This document shows positions 11,813-19,591 of a stretch of 64,000 nt of DNA, piece after piece. The DNA lies in assembly GCF_026626635.1 (NCBI RefSeq), contig NZ_JAPNKA010000001.1:11826501-11890500 (forward strand). Reading direction: 5' to 3'. This DNA is from Archangium lansingense (GTDB lineage: Bacteria; Myxococcota; Myxococcia; Myxococcales; Myxococcaceae). The number at the start of each line of letters is the position of its first letter. Within the stretch, counting starts at the first letter, position 1. The translations under genes were made by a program, and so were the position numbers. The notes below the pieces were generated by a model. The model was not told the DNA's origin and searched no databases. It worked only from the letters and a program-made list of their open reading frames with translations.

Positions 11813-13827
11813 GGAGAATCCGTCCCGGAGAAAGCCCCCGACACCGACAGGTACACGGCGCGGCCGGGGAGCGGGTAGCCGACGAAGTCCTCGGCGCGTG
11901 CATCGAAGAGGTTCTTCACCTCGCAGGAGACCGTGAACTCCGGGCGCGAGCCGAGGGTGCTGGACAGGCCGGCATGGACAAAGGCGCGCCCGGGCAGCGA
12001 CATGGAGCCATCCCGGGTGAGGGCATGGGCCGACTGAGCCACCACCTCCATGCGACCCGTGAGCCACCGGGGTCCGCCCATCACCCGCGCCGCGAGCTTG
12101 TGCCGGGGCCGGTACGGCAGCTCGCGCAGGTAGAAGCGCCCATCCCGCTGCAGGTCGCTCGACACGGTGAGCGTGTAGCTGAAGGTACCGGAGATCAGCG
12201 GGTGCGGACGCCACTCGCCCTCGGCCTCGAGGCCCAGCACTCGCGCATTGGCGAAGTTGTACGGCTTCGCGGCGCCGGGCGGGTAGGCCTCATAGGAGAT
12301 GAGGTCCTCGTAGAGGCTGACGAAGCCGCCCACCGAGGCGAGGGACTCCTCTGTGCGGTGCACCACCGCCGCGTCCGCATATAGGGCGCTCTCGGGGCGC
12401 AGGTCCGGGTTGGGCAGCAGCGTGCCCTGGCGCACGTACAGCTCCAGGAAGGAGGGCGCGCGGTGGGCCCGGCCGGCATTGGCACGCAGCTCGAAGTCAG
12501 AGGGCAGCTCCAGGGTGACGCCCACCTTCGGAGACAGCAGTGTGTACGGTCCCGCCTGCTCCACTCGGAGCGAGGGCGCGACGATGAGCCGCTCGTCCCA
12601 CAGCAGCAGCTCGTCCATGAGCATCACGCTCGCGCGCAGCCACGCCGGGTCTCCCTCGGAGGCCTCGGCCGTCTCCGCGGCGGTCACGCCCTCACCGCCC
12701 ACGCTCACCAGCGCGGACAGCGCGTGCCACCCGCCCAGCAACACCTGCCCCTCCAGCTCCACCCCGCCCAACTGCTGCACCTGCGGCTCGGACTGGCTCC
12801 AGGGCCCACCTGACAGCGCCACCTCGTCCCGCCGGAAGTACGCGCGCGCGTTCATCCGCACACCGCCCGGCAACGTGCCCATCACCCGCAGGCTCGCCGA
12901 GCCGCGCCCTCCCGACTGCCGCGCGTCCTCGCTCGGGTTCTGCGCGGTGCCCGCGAGGCCCCGCTCGTCGAAGGACAGCTCACCCAGCAGGTCCGCGGAG
13001 AAACCCCGGCCCAGCTCGCGCCGCAGCCGCAACAGGCCCCCTGCCCCACGTGCATCGTTGTTCGTGCGCTTCTGCTCGATGAGCGCGTCCCCGGGCAGCG
13101 TAGGGCTCGGATCGAAGAGGTAGGGGAAGCGCCCGCTGGAGGTGCCTCCATGGACGAGCACCAACGCCTCCCCGCCCGCGAGCGGCCCCGAGGCGGACAG
13201 CCACCCGAGCGCCGTGTCCCAGCTCCCATAGGAGAGCTCACCCGCCACACGTGCGTCCGGGCCAGGGCGGCGGGTGATGATGTTGATGGCACCACCCAGC
13301 CCTCCCGAGCCGTAGCGCGCGCCAGCACCGCCGCGCAGCACCTCGAAGCGCTCGGCCATCGCCGCGGGCACGCGCGACAGGTCCGCGATGCCACCCGCTC
13401 CGTTGAGAGGAATCCCATCGAGCAGCACCAGCGTCCCGTTGGAGGACGCACCGCGCACCACGAGGCTCTTGCTCTGCCCGTAGCCTCCTACGTCCTGCAG
13501 CGTGACGCCCGGAGCGGTGGACAGCATCGCCGCGGTGTCCCGGGCCGCTCCGCCGAACTCGTCCACGCGGATGACGGTGAGGGCGCCGCTCGGGTCTCTC
13601 CTCGACGCGGAGTCCGGAGGCTCGGGAGCGACAGCCTTCTCCTCCACCTCGACGGTGGGGACGCGAAACGGCTCGCCCTCGGGCGCGTCCTGGGTCCCCG
13701 TGTCCTTGGCCCCGGTGTCTTGGGCCGGCGTCTCCTGGGGAGGCTCCGCCGCCTGCTGCGCCAGCGCGGAACCGCTCGTGCTGAGCGCCAGGCAGAGCAA
13801 CCGCCCGGCGAGGTGCAACCGCCGCAT
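11809..13827 (-). CDS. btuB: TonB-dependent vitamin B12 outer-membrane receptor
   Basis: 672 residues from ATG 13827, chosen because it opens a signal peptide (LLCLALSTSGSALA); 13890 lies inside the riboswitch leader. The plug domain is evident at about 75-190 (VVRGASSNGTLVLLDGIP, RFEVLRGGAGARYGSGGLGG, INIITRR). The remaining ~480 residues are a 22-strand-type barrel ending in aromatic strands. A cobalamin riboswitch directly upstream, with btuF and btuC downstream, makes cobamide the likely ligand. An acidic Pro/Thr-rich segment precedes the putative TonB box (VPTVEVEEKA). Confidence 0.92.
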   Translation of the reverse strand: MRRLHLAGRLLCLALSTSGSALAQQAAEPPQETPAQDTGAKDTGTQDAPEGEPFRVPTVEVEEKAVAPEPPDSASRRDPSGALTVIRVDEFGGAARDTAAMLSTAPGVTLQDVGGYGQSKSLVVRGASSNGTLVLLDGIPLNGAGGIADLSRVPAAMAERFEVLRGGAGARYGSGGLGGAINIITRRPGPDARVAGELSYGSWDTALGWLSASGPLAGGEALVLVHGGTSSGRFPYLFDPSPTLPGDALIEQKRTNNDARGAGGLLRLRRELGRGFSADLLGELSFDERGLAGTAQNPSEDARQSGGRGSASLRVMGTLPGGVRMNARAYFRRDEVALSGGPWSQSEPQVQQLGGVELEGQVLLGGWHALSALVSVGGEGVTAAETAEASEGDPAWLRASVMLMDELLLWDERLIVAPSLRVEQAGPYTLLSPKVGVTLELPSDFELRANAGRAHRAPSFLELYVRQGTLLPNPDLRPESALYADAAVVHRTEESLASVGGFVSLYEDLISYEAYPPGAAKPYNFANARVLGLEAEGEWRPHPLISGTFSYTLTVSSDLQRDGRFYLRELPYRPRHKLAARVMGGPRWLTGRMEVVAQSAHALTRDGSMSLPGRAFVHAGLSSTLGSRPEFTVSCEVKNLFDARAEDFVGYPLPGRAVYLSVSGAFSGTDSP

Positions 13828-13833
13828 GAACCC

Positions 13834-13865
13834 GCCTTCCGCTCTCTCCGTCGAAGAGAGAAGGC
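13834..13865 (-). promoter_or_regulatory. Hairpin sequestering the btuB ribosome site
   Basis: On the minus strand GCCTT-CTCTCTC pairs with GAGAGAG-CGG-AAGGC. The last arm contains the purine-rich AAGGCGGG just before the btuB ATG, so closing this stem should block translation. Confidence 0.6.
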
Positions 13866-13895
13866 CAACGCGGGCAGCTCGCGCCCACACCCCTG

Positions 13896-14085
13896 GGCAG
13901 GTCTCCTGGCTGTCGGACTCTGGCCGAGGCGCACCGCGCGCCTTTCAGAAGGGGCTCCTCCGCCTTCCCCCGGTGGCAAGGCCGGAGTGGCGACTTCCGA
14001 GGACCCCTGCCCTGACCTCAGGGCTGCCCGATCACAGTGGCGGGACCGCGCCGGACTCGCACCGGCTTCCCTCTTGAAGGCCCGG
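13896..14085 (-). promoter_or_regulatory. Cobalamin riboswitch aptamer (btuB operon)
   Basis: Reading the minus strand: GAGGGAAGCCGGTGCGAGTC, GCGGTCCCGCCACTGTGA, the variable paired region, then GTCCGACAGCCAGGAGACC ending TGCC at 13896. All core boxes match the cobalamin aptamer closely. It sits 70 nt before btuB with a ribosome-site hairpin between, so it most likely acts on translation. Confidence 0.96.
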
Positions 14086-14108
14086 CATGGGCACCCAAGG
14101 GCAGGCCC

Positions 14109-14137
14109 TTCCTAGGGGCTCAATTCCCGCGCGTCAA
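14109..14137 (-). promoter_or_regulatory. Sigma-70-type promoter for the btuB riboswitch operon
   Basis: TTGACG (14137-14132), 17-nt spacer, TAGGAA (14114-14109) on the minus strand. It overlaps the 3' end of the upstream FHA gene and would start transcripts just before the aptamer. Confidence 0.5.
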
Positions 14138-14683
14138 GCCACCCTCGGCGACGGACGTTGTCCGGGCGGCGCGGGAGTGACGCTCCAGCCAGTCGAGGAT
14201 GAACCGGTTGAAGGCGGAGAAGTCGAGGAAGGTGGCCAGCACATCCCCGAAGCGCAGCGAGGCCCGGTCGAACAGCGGCGTGGGCCGGCCGGGAATCAGC
14301 AGCGTGCCGTTGTGCCAGGTGCCGTTGTGGCTGCCCTTGTCGGCGAGGTACCAGACACCCGTGTGCTTCTCTTCACTGAAGGTGGCGTGCACCCGCGAGA
14401 CCGTGGGGTCCTCGACGATGATGTCGTTGTCCGGTGTACGGCCCAGGGTGACGCCCGCCACCGGGGTGGTGACTCCCTGTGGACGCTTGCGCACCTCGAG
14501 CACGAGAGGCTCGGCGAGCGTGGGCCGGCGCAGCGAGAGGCCCGTCATGGTGCTCCGGGTGAAGAGGGGACGCACGCCCATGGGAGGTGCCTCCCACACC
14601 AGCACCGGCCACCGCACCGCGTGTCGCACGGAGTGAGGGTCATCGAGGAATTGAGAAGCGAGGGCAGAGAACTTCAGGTGCAC
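14120..14683 (-). CDS. FHA-domain protein
   Basis: 187 residues from GTG 14683, chosen for the GGAGG 8 nt upstream; the open frame extends to 14833 but that part looks non-coding. A C-terminal FHA domain spans about residues 85-165 with LGRTPDNDI, SRVHATF and GSHNGTWHNG, the phosphothreonine-binding loops. The N-terminal ~75 residues have no recognised domain. Cytoplasmic by sequence. A candidate reader of Ser/Thr kinase signalling; a kinase gene lies 1.1 kb away on the same strand (15767-17401). Confidence 0.82.
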   Translation of the reverse strand: MHLKFSALASQFLDDPHSVRHAVRWPVLVWEAPPMGVRPLFTRSTMTGLSLRRPTLAEPLVLEVRKRPQGVTTPVAGVTLGRTPDNDIIVEDPTVSRVHATFSEEKHTGVWYLADKGSHNGTWHNGTLLIPGRPTPLFDRASLRFGDVLATFLDFSAFNRFILDWLERHSRAARTTSVAEGGLTRGN

Positions 14684-14801
14684 GGGACGACCCTCCAGCA
14701 CACGAGGGGGGTAAAGCAGAGGGTGTGCATGGAGGGAGATCCGGGCCAGTCCCCCTTGGCCGGTGAGGGAGGGGAGGACAGCCGCGGTGGAGGTGCACCC
14801 C

Positions 14802-14853
14802 GAGCAACCACTCCGAGAAACCACGCTGAGCAACCACTCCGAGCAATCACGCT
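14802..14853. repeat. 26-bp tandem repeat, two copies
   Basis: Two adjacent 26-bp units beginning GAGCAACCACTCCGAG, differing at two bases, in the 400-bp intergenic stretch 14684-15083. That stretch otherwise holds one palindromic repeat and a possible sigma-54 promoter. Confidence 0.8.
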
Positions 14854-14863
14854 GAGCGACTAC

Positions 14864-14898
14864 CCCTCGCCCTCCGGGAGAGGGACAGGGTGAGGGTA
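14864..14898. repeat. Short palindromic repeat, copy 3
   Basis: CCCTCCGGGAGAGGGACAGG followed by GTGAGGGTATCGAG. Shares the GGTATCG extension with copies 4 and 6. Confidence 0.75.
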
Positions 14899-15009
14899 TC
14901 GAGTGCCTCGGGTTCTCCCCTGCACTGGGCCTCCGTGCCCGTCCTGTGAACTGGACACATGAGGCGAGGCTGTACGCCCTGCGCGAGCGCGCTCAGAGGG
15001 AGACACCGC

Positions 15010-15025
15010 TGGCACGGCACCTGCT
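15010..15025 (+). promoter_or_regulatory. Candidate sigma-54 promoter
   Basis: TGGCACG-GCAC-CTGCT matches the -24/-12 consensus at all key positions (GG and GC at correct spacing). It lies about 60 bp before the small gene at 15084 that is fused by overlap to comEA. Myxobacteria use sigma-54 heavily. Confidence 0.5.
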
Positions 15026-15083
15026 CTGTGCGCCAGACAACCGCGCCATGGAGGCGCGAAGGAGAAGGACAAAGGTGGTCGAG

Positions 15084-15338
15084 ATGCTGACGGCGGGGAA
15101 GCGGTTGGCGGTGTTCTCCATCCGCGAGGGCAAGGGCGGGAGCATCTGGGTGCGTGCGGGGAGCGCCTTCGTGAACAAGGATGGCTCGCTCAACGTGCTG
15201 CTGGATGTGTTGCCGCTGGATGGGAAGCTGCACGTGCGCGAGGCGGGGGACAAGAAGGACACGGTGCAGGCGGGGGGTGGCGGGCGCTACGGGATGGAGG
15301 GCGGGCTGGACTCGCTGCCGGTGGGGGGGCACTCGTGA
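15084..15338 (+). CDS. Small conserved-looking protein upstream of comEA
   Basis: 84 residues from ATG 15084, preceded by AAAGGTGG at 5 nt. Earlier in-frame ATGs (14946, 15048) lack a ribosome site and the first would include the sigma-54-like promoter. Basic N-terminus, then a compact beta-rich core (RLAVFSIREGKGGSIWVRAG, LDVLPLDGKLHVRE) and a Gly-rich tail. No signal peptide. Function not recognised. Its stop codon overlaps the GTG start of comEA, so the two are translated together, perhaps linking it to DNA handling. Confidence 0.72.
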   Translation: MLTAGKRLAVFSIREGKGGSIWVRAGSAFVNKDGSLNVLLDVLPLDGKLHVREAGDKKDTVQAGGGGRYGMEGGLDSLPVGGHS

Positions 15339-15709
15339 GCGGGCGGGTGACGGGGATGCTGGTGGCCGCGGTCCTGGGGCTGATGCTGCTGCCCGCGAGC
15401 ACGGAGGCGGCTCAGGCGAAGACGCGGGCGCAGTACACGGGGGTGGTGAACCTGAACGAGGCGACGGTGGCGCAGTTGGATCTGCTGCCGGGCGTGGGCG
15501 AGAAGGCCGCGCAACGCATCGTCACCTGGCGAGAGAAGCGGGCCTTCAAGCGCATCGAGGAGTTGGTGCGGGTGAAGGGCTTCGGCAAGAAGCAGTTCCT
15601 GAAGCTCAAGCCGTACCTGACGCTGCAGGGCCCCACGACGCTGAAGGTGGAGAAGGTGCCGGTGAGAATGGACGAGGTCCACGTCACCGGCTCGGTGGCG
15701 AAGCACTGA
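15335..15709 (+). CDS. comEA: ComEA-like helix-hairpin-helix DNA-binding protein
   Basis: 124 residues from GTG 15335 (GTGA overlap with the previous gene). The N-terminal signal or anchor helix (VTGMLVAAVLGLMLLPAS) places the rest in the periplasm. Tandem helix-hairpin-helix motifs occupy about residues 37-95 (LNEATVAQLDLLPGVGEKAA, RIEELVRVKGFGKK), as in ComEA and competence-type DNA receptors. The C-terminus has an extra ~30 residues. Likely binds double-stranded DNA non-specifically at the cell surface. Role in transformation is inferred from the family. Confidence 0.85.
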   Translation: MSGRVTGMLVAAVLGLMLLPASTEAAQAKTRAQYTGVVNLNEATVAQLDLLPGVGEKAAQRIVTWREKRAFKRIEELVRVKGFGKKQFLKLKPYLTLQGPTTLKVEKVPVRMDEVHVTGSVAKH

Positions 15710-15766
15710 GTGCGTGGGGAGGCAGGGTGCCCGTCGTCCCCGGGCATCCTCTCTCCCGCGAGTCCC

Positions 15767-17401
15767 TCACCCGCTGGATTCGCGAGGCAACTGGAGCGCG
15801 TCGGCCTGCTCGGTGAGGGCCATGTCGGGCGTGAGCTGGAGGGGCTGGGCGGGCGCGGAGGTCAGGGTCGTGGCCTCTCGCATGGCCTCGATGAGCTGCT
15901 GCCGTCCATGGGGATAGGGCGCTTCCGGGCCGGTGAGCGACATCAACTGGCTCTGCAGCGCCTCGCCCGAGGGGATGCGCTGCTCCCGGTCCTGTTGGAG
16001 CAGTCCCATGATGATGGCGTCCAGCGCGGGCGAAATGCCGGGCACGGACTGGGAGGGCGGCAGAAGCTGCTGACGGGTGGAGGCGACCATCAGCTCCGCC
16101 TCGTTCTCACCCTGCAGGACGCGCTCGCCGGTGAGGGCCTCGTGGAGGGTGAGGCCCAGCGCGAAGAGGTCCGCCCGGCCATCCAGGGGTTTGCCGTAGG
16201 CCTGCTCCGGCGCCATGTAGCCCGCCTTGCCGCGCACCGTCTGGGCCTGGGTGAGGGAGAGCTGATTGGCCGCGCGCGCGATGCCGAAATCCGACAGTTT
16301 CACCTCGCCGATGCGCGACAGCAGGATGTTGGGCGGGTTGAGGTCCCGGTGCACCAGTCCCAGCGGCTCGCCCTTGGGGCCCGTGCGGCCGTGCATGTAG
16401 GCCAGCGCCGCGGCGACCTCCACGCCGATATAGGCCACCGCCGCCGGAGGCAACCGCTTCCAGTACACGCGCCGCAGCAACGAGCTCATCGGCATGCCGT
16501 CCACGAACTCCATGGCGAGGAAGACCGTGCCCTGGTGCCGCCCCAGGTCGAGCACCTGAACGATGTTGGGGTGGATGAGCAGCGAGCCCAGCTCCGCCTC
16601 GCGCCGGAACAGCCCGAGGAACTCCTCGTTGTCCGCGTACGCCGGGAGGATGCGCTTGATGGCCACCTGCTTCTCGAAGCCACCCTCGGGGCTGTAGGTG
16701 GCGCGGAACACCTCGGCCATGCCGCCCACGCCCAGCCGCTCGTGGAGGAAGTACTTCCCCATCACGTCCTTCTCACGGATGGCGCGCAGCGCGGCCTCGG
16801 CCTTGCTCACGATGAGGCCAGCCAGCGTCGCCGTCAGCGGCCCGTAGGCGAAGAGGAACACGCAGCGCAGCAGGACCATGGGGAACGTCAGGGTGCTCAG
16901 GGGCTCGGGTGGGAGCCGGGGTTGGAGCACCAGCAGGTACAGCGCCATGTACTCCAGGGCCGCGAGCAACGCCGCCGCGTAGGCCAGCCGCTTGCCGGCC
17001 CGCAGCGCGCACACCACGATGAGCGCGCCCCAGGCGAGCGCCGGCGGCGTGGTGAGCGCGTACACGGCATCATGGAAGTACGCGTCGATGGCGCAGGCCA
17101 CCGCCGGGATGGACACGGTGACGGCGCTGTCCACCCACTGCATCGCGGGGTGGAAGCCGTCCTGCCGCAGCGCCCGCAGCATGAGCGTGTAGTAGATGCC
17201 CAGGGCCCCCGTCAGCCCCGCGAGGCTCAGCCCCAGGCCCCAACCAATCACCCCGATGAGCAGCAGCGAGGCCGTACAGCCCAGCAACATCATCCCACGC
17301 ATGAAGCGCGCGATGGCCATCTCGCGCGGGACGACGTCCTGATCCAGGTACTCCTGCAGCAGGCGCGCGGAGTGCGGTACGCGGGGGGCGGCGGCTTCCA
17401 T
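15767..17401 (-). CDS. Membrane Ser/Thr protein kinase with N-terminal multi-helix domain
   Basis: 544 residues. Unlike most bacterial STPKs, the membrane part is N-terminal: about six helices span residues 30-200. The kinase domain is about 215-480 with GVGGMAEVF (glycine loop), VAIKR (Lys), HRDLNPPNIL, SDFGIA and GYMAPEQA. In the catalytic loop the usual Lys of HRDxKxxN is Asn (HRDLNPPN), a variant seen in other myxobacterial kinases and probably still active. The C-terminal 60 residues are Pro/Ala-rich. Topology suggests sensing through the membrane domain and phosphorylation in the cytoplasm. Confidence 0.92.
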   Translation of the reverse strand: MEAAAPRVPHSARLLQEYLDQDVVPREMAIARFMRGMMLLGCTASLLLIGVIGWGLGLSLAGLTGALGIYYTLMLRALRQDGFHPAMQWVDSAVTVSIPAVACAIDAYFHDAVYALTTPPALAWGALIVVCALRAGKRLAYAAALLAALEYMALYLLVLQPRLPPEPLSTLTFPMVLLRCVFLFAYGPLTATLAGLIVSKAEAALRAIREKDVMGKYFLHERLGVGGMAEVFRATYSPEGGFEKQVAIKRILPAYADNEEFLGLFRREAELGSLLIHPNIVQVLDLGRHQGTVFLAMEFVDGMPMSSLLRRVYWKRLPPAAVAYIGVEVAAALAYMHGRTGPKGEPLGLVHRDLNPPNILLSRIGEVKLSDFGIARAANQLSLTQAQTVRGKAGYMAPEQAYGKPLDGRADLFALGLTLHEALTGERVLQGENEAELMVASTRQQLLPPSQSVPGISPALDAIIMGLLQQDREQRIPSGEALQSQLMSLTGPEAPYPHGRQQLIEAMREATTLTSAPAQPLQLTPDMALTEQADALQLPRESSG

Positions 17402-17469
17402 GAAAGGCCAGCCTATCCGACTTCCTGCCCCACCACGGAATTACCCCCACCCACACCGGGGGCCTCGCC

Positions 17470-18093
17470 CTAGCCGAACGTCACGTTCATCAGCTTCACG
17501 ATGGGCTCGTCCCCATAGAAGTCGATGATGTTCACCGACGCGTACCCCTGCTCCAGTCGGAACAGGTTCGCGTCCGGCATGCCCAGCGCCTCAGCCAGCA
17601 GCGTCCGGTTCACCCCGCCGTGCGACACCAGCACGAACGTCTCGCCCGCATGTCGCGTCCGCAGCAACCGGCCCGCCGACAGCACCCGCTCGCGCATCTC
17701 CGGGTAGCTCTCCCCCTCCGGGAAGCGCACCCGCGTCGGATGCGCCATCCACTCCGAGTACACCTCCGGGTAGCGCTTCTCCGCCTCCTCGTAGCTGAGC
17801 CCCTCGAAGAGACCGAAGTCGATCTCCCGGAACGCCGCCTCCGTGTCCACCGACATCGCCTTCAACTCCGCCAGGGGCGCCGCGCTCTCCAGGGCCCGCT
17901 GACGGGGGCTCGTGTAGATGCGCAACAGGGGCGCCTCGGCCAGGAAACGCGCGGCGCGCTCGGCCTGCAACCGGCCCGTGGAGGACAACCCCACGTCCAG
18001 CCGCCCGTAGCACCGGCCCCGCATCTCCTCCACGGGCTGTCCGTGTCGCACCAGCACCATCCGTGTCACACCCTTTGGCTGCCGCCAGTCCAT
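17470..18093 (-). CDS. cobC: Alpha-ribazole phosphatase-type histidine phosphatase
   Basis: 207 residues. The histidine phosphatase signature LVRHGQP (catalytic His near residue 16), followed by GRCYGRLDVGLSSTGRLQAE, is typical of CobC. The second catalytic His is in VSHGG. It removes phosphate from alpha-ribazole-phosphate or adenosylcobalamin-phosphate in nucleotide-loop assembly. ATG 18093 overlaps the cobS stop by one base and has a GGGAGGGG ribosome site. The pairing with cobS strengthens the assignment over a generic phosphoglycerate mutase. Confidence 0.88.
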   Translation of the reverse strand: MDWRQPKGVTRMVLVRHGQPVEEMRGRCYGRLDVGLSSTGRLQAERAARFLAEAPLLRIYTSPRQRALESAAPLAELKAMSVDTEAAFREIDFGLFEGLSYEEAEKRYPEVYSEWMAHPTRVRFPEGESYPEMRERVLSAGRLLRTRHAGETFVLVSHGGVNRTLLAEALGMPDANLFRLEQGYASVNIIDFYGDEPIVKLMNVTFG

Positions 18094-18839
18094 CACCCCT
18101 CCCCCAGCCCGAGCAGCACCACGAACACCAACGTCTCGTTTACTTCCGTGTTCGCTCCCATCGTGTCTCCCGTAATCCCCCCAATCCGTTGCATGCACCA
18201 GGCGCCCTGGATCGCCGACACCACCGCTACCCCTCCGATTATCACGCCTCCCCGCCACCCGAGCAGCCCCCCCACCACCCCAAATGCCAGCAACGTTGCC
18301 CCCACGAACTCCGTCCACCCCACATAGTCCGTAATCGCGGACCCCAGCCCCCCCGCGCGGCGCGCGTACGGCAGGAACCGTCCCGCGCAGACCGAGGTCC
18401 ACCGGCCCAGCGTCGGCGCCACCACCAGCGCCACGTCCGCCTGTCCCCGCTCGAGCAGGGACGCCAGGGCGCTCGCCTTCAGCCCCACCACCAGCAGCAA
18501 CGCCACCGCCCCGTACGCCCCAATGAGGTGGTCGCGCATGATGCGCAGCACATCCTCCTTTGTGCGCCCACCTCCGAAACCATCCGCCATGTCCGCCAGG
18601 CCATCCAGGTGCAGCGCTCCCGTGAGCAGCGCCCCCAAGGCCAGCAATAGGAAAGAGGCCACCAGGGGCGGCAGCGCTGGGTAGAGCGCGTGGCGCGCGA
18701 GCACCAACAACCCCCCGAGCAGCATCCCCACCAGCGGGAAGAGCAACGTCGCACGGCCCACGTCCGCCGCGTCGAACGTGGCCGCCCCAGGCACGGGGAT
18801 GCGGCTGAGAAATGCGATGCCGGCAAACAGGCGCCTCAT
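18093..18839 (-). CDS. cobS: Adenosylcobinamide-GDP ribazoletransferase (cobalamin synthase)
   Basis: 248 residues, polytopic inner-membrane enzyme that joins alpha-ribazole(-phosphate) to adenosylcobinamide-GDP. Family motifs: FLSRIPVPG at the N-terminus, HLDGLADMADGFGGG, KEDVLRIMRDHLIGAYG and the C-terminal RIGGITGDTMGANTEVNE. I chose ATG 18839 over an in-frame GTG at 18860. It runs straight into cobC. Together with cobT at 23.8 kb it supplies lower-ligand attachment. The kinase/guanylyltransferase (cobU/cobP) is not in the window. Confidence 0.93.
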   Translation of the reverse strand: MRRLFAGIAFLSRIPVPGAATFDAADVGRATLLFPLVGMLLGGLLVLARHALYPALPPLVASFLLLALGALLTGALHLDGLADMADGFGGGRTKEDVLRIMRDHLIGAYGAVALLLVVGLKASALASLLERGQADVALVVAPTLGRWTSVCAGRFLPYARRAGGLGSAITDYVGWTEFVGATLLAFGVVGGLLGWRGGVIIGGVAVVSAIQGAWCMQRIGGITGDTMGANTEVNETLVFVVLLGLGEG

Positions 18840-18891
18840 GGGGAGCGCGCCTCTTGCCACGTTTTCGAGCCAATGGCACCAGCGCTCGACG

Positions 18892-19275
18892 TCAGGGGCC
18901 GGAACCTACCCGAGCCGACACCCCCGACCAGACGGCAGCAGCCGCTCGGACCAGGGCCGCATCCACCCCTTCCCAGGGCACCAGCCGCCCCGCCACCAAC
19001 CCCAGCGCGAAGGTCAGCACCAGTAGGCGGCTCCCCCACCCTCGGCGCCCCTGAGCCCGCGGCGCCGGACGGCCTCGCTGTGCCGTCCGGGCCTGCTTCA
19101 GCGTGACGCCCTCCTCGTCCAGCACGAGCACGCGGACCTTGATGCCACCGGAGATCAGCGTCTCCACCAGCTCATGGAGGAAGCGCGCGTAGTGCTAGGG
19201 AGAATCCTTCGGCTCCTCCAGGGTGGAGAAGTCGAGCACCCGCTCGCGCCCGAGGTTCTGCTTCCTGTCCGCCAT
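18892..19275 (-). pseudogene. Small membrane protein gene interrupted by an in-frame amber codon
   Basis: From ATG 19275 the frame reads 26 residues (ending EEPKDSP), then TAG at 19197-19195, then continues open for about 100 codons in the same frame (HYARFLHELVETLISGG ...). The part after the stop contains one transmembrane helix (LLVLTFALGLVAG). A single base change, for example from TAC, would restore a 127-residue protein. GTG 19167 could start a shorter product. No family recognised. It lies just upstream of cobS on the same strand. Confidence 0.55.
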
Positions 19276-19369
19276 GCACGGCCCCCTTCCAGGTCCTGGA
19301 ATCCGGGGGCAACACGATAATCGGTGAGACGCACCTTTGGGCACCCATCCGCTATAACGGACACTCTGC

Positions 19370-19399
19370 TTGACAAACGGAGGTGCGGCGGGCAGTTTA
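19370..19399 (+). promoter_or_regulatory. Possible promoter of the sulfate operon
   Basis: TTGACA at 19370-19375 followed after 17-18 nt by CAGTTTA, a poor -10. An 8-bp inverted repeat (GGCGGGCA/TGCCCGCC, 19387-19418) overlaps the expected start region and could be an operator. Confidence 0.4.
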
Positions 19400-19409
19400 T
19401 GAGCCGTTC

Positions 19410-19490
19410 ATGCCCGCCCCCCGACCCCTGCACATGAAGGTGTGTTGCCGCCGGTCTCCGGGGGTGGGTGCTCGCTCGCCAGAAGCCTGA
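19410..19490 (+). CDS. Cysteine leader peptide of the sulfate transport operon
   Basis: Short ORF, 26 codons from ATG 19410 or 18 from the in-frame ATG 19434, ending TGA at 19490. It contains tandem Cys codons TGT TGC (19443-19448). It precedes an intrinsic terminator and a sulfate ABC operon, the arrangement expected of a ribosome-stalling attenuator that senses Cys-tRNA. Neither start has a strong ribosome site. Cys-codon leader ORFs are known from mycobacteria; here the role is inferred from layout. Confidence 0.6.
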   Translation: MPAPRPLHMKVCCRRSPGVGARSPEA

Positions 19491-19516
19491 AGGCTGACGG
19501 CCGCGATCTCTTGAAG

Positions 19517-19549
19517 AGCCCACCACCCCGTGAGGGACGGTGGGCTTTT
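19517..19549 (+). terminator. Attenuator terminator before the sulfate operon
   Basis: AGCCCACC pairs with GGTGGGCT and is followed by TTTG. The segment GGGGGTGGGTGCTC at 19460-19473, inside the leader ORF just after the Cys codons, is nearly complementary to the terminator's 5' arm and flank. It could therefore form a competing antiterminator when a ribosome stalls at the Cys codons. Confidence 0.7.
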
Positions 19550-19591
19550 GAATTTCAGGGGTCGCCGCCCTCGCCTGCACCGAGGTACCCA

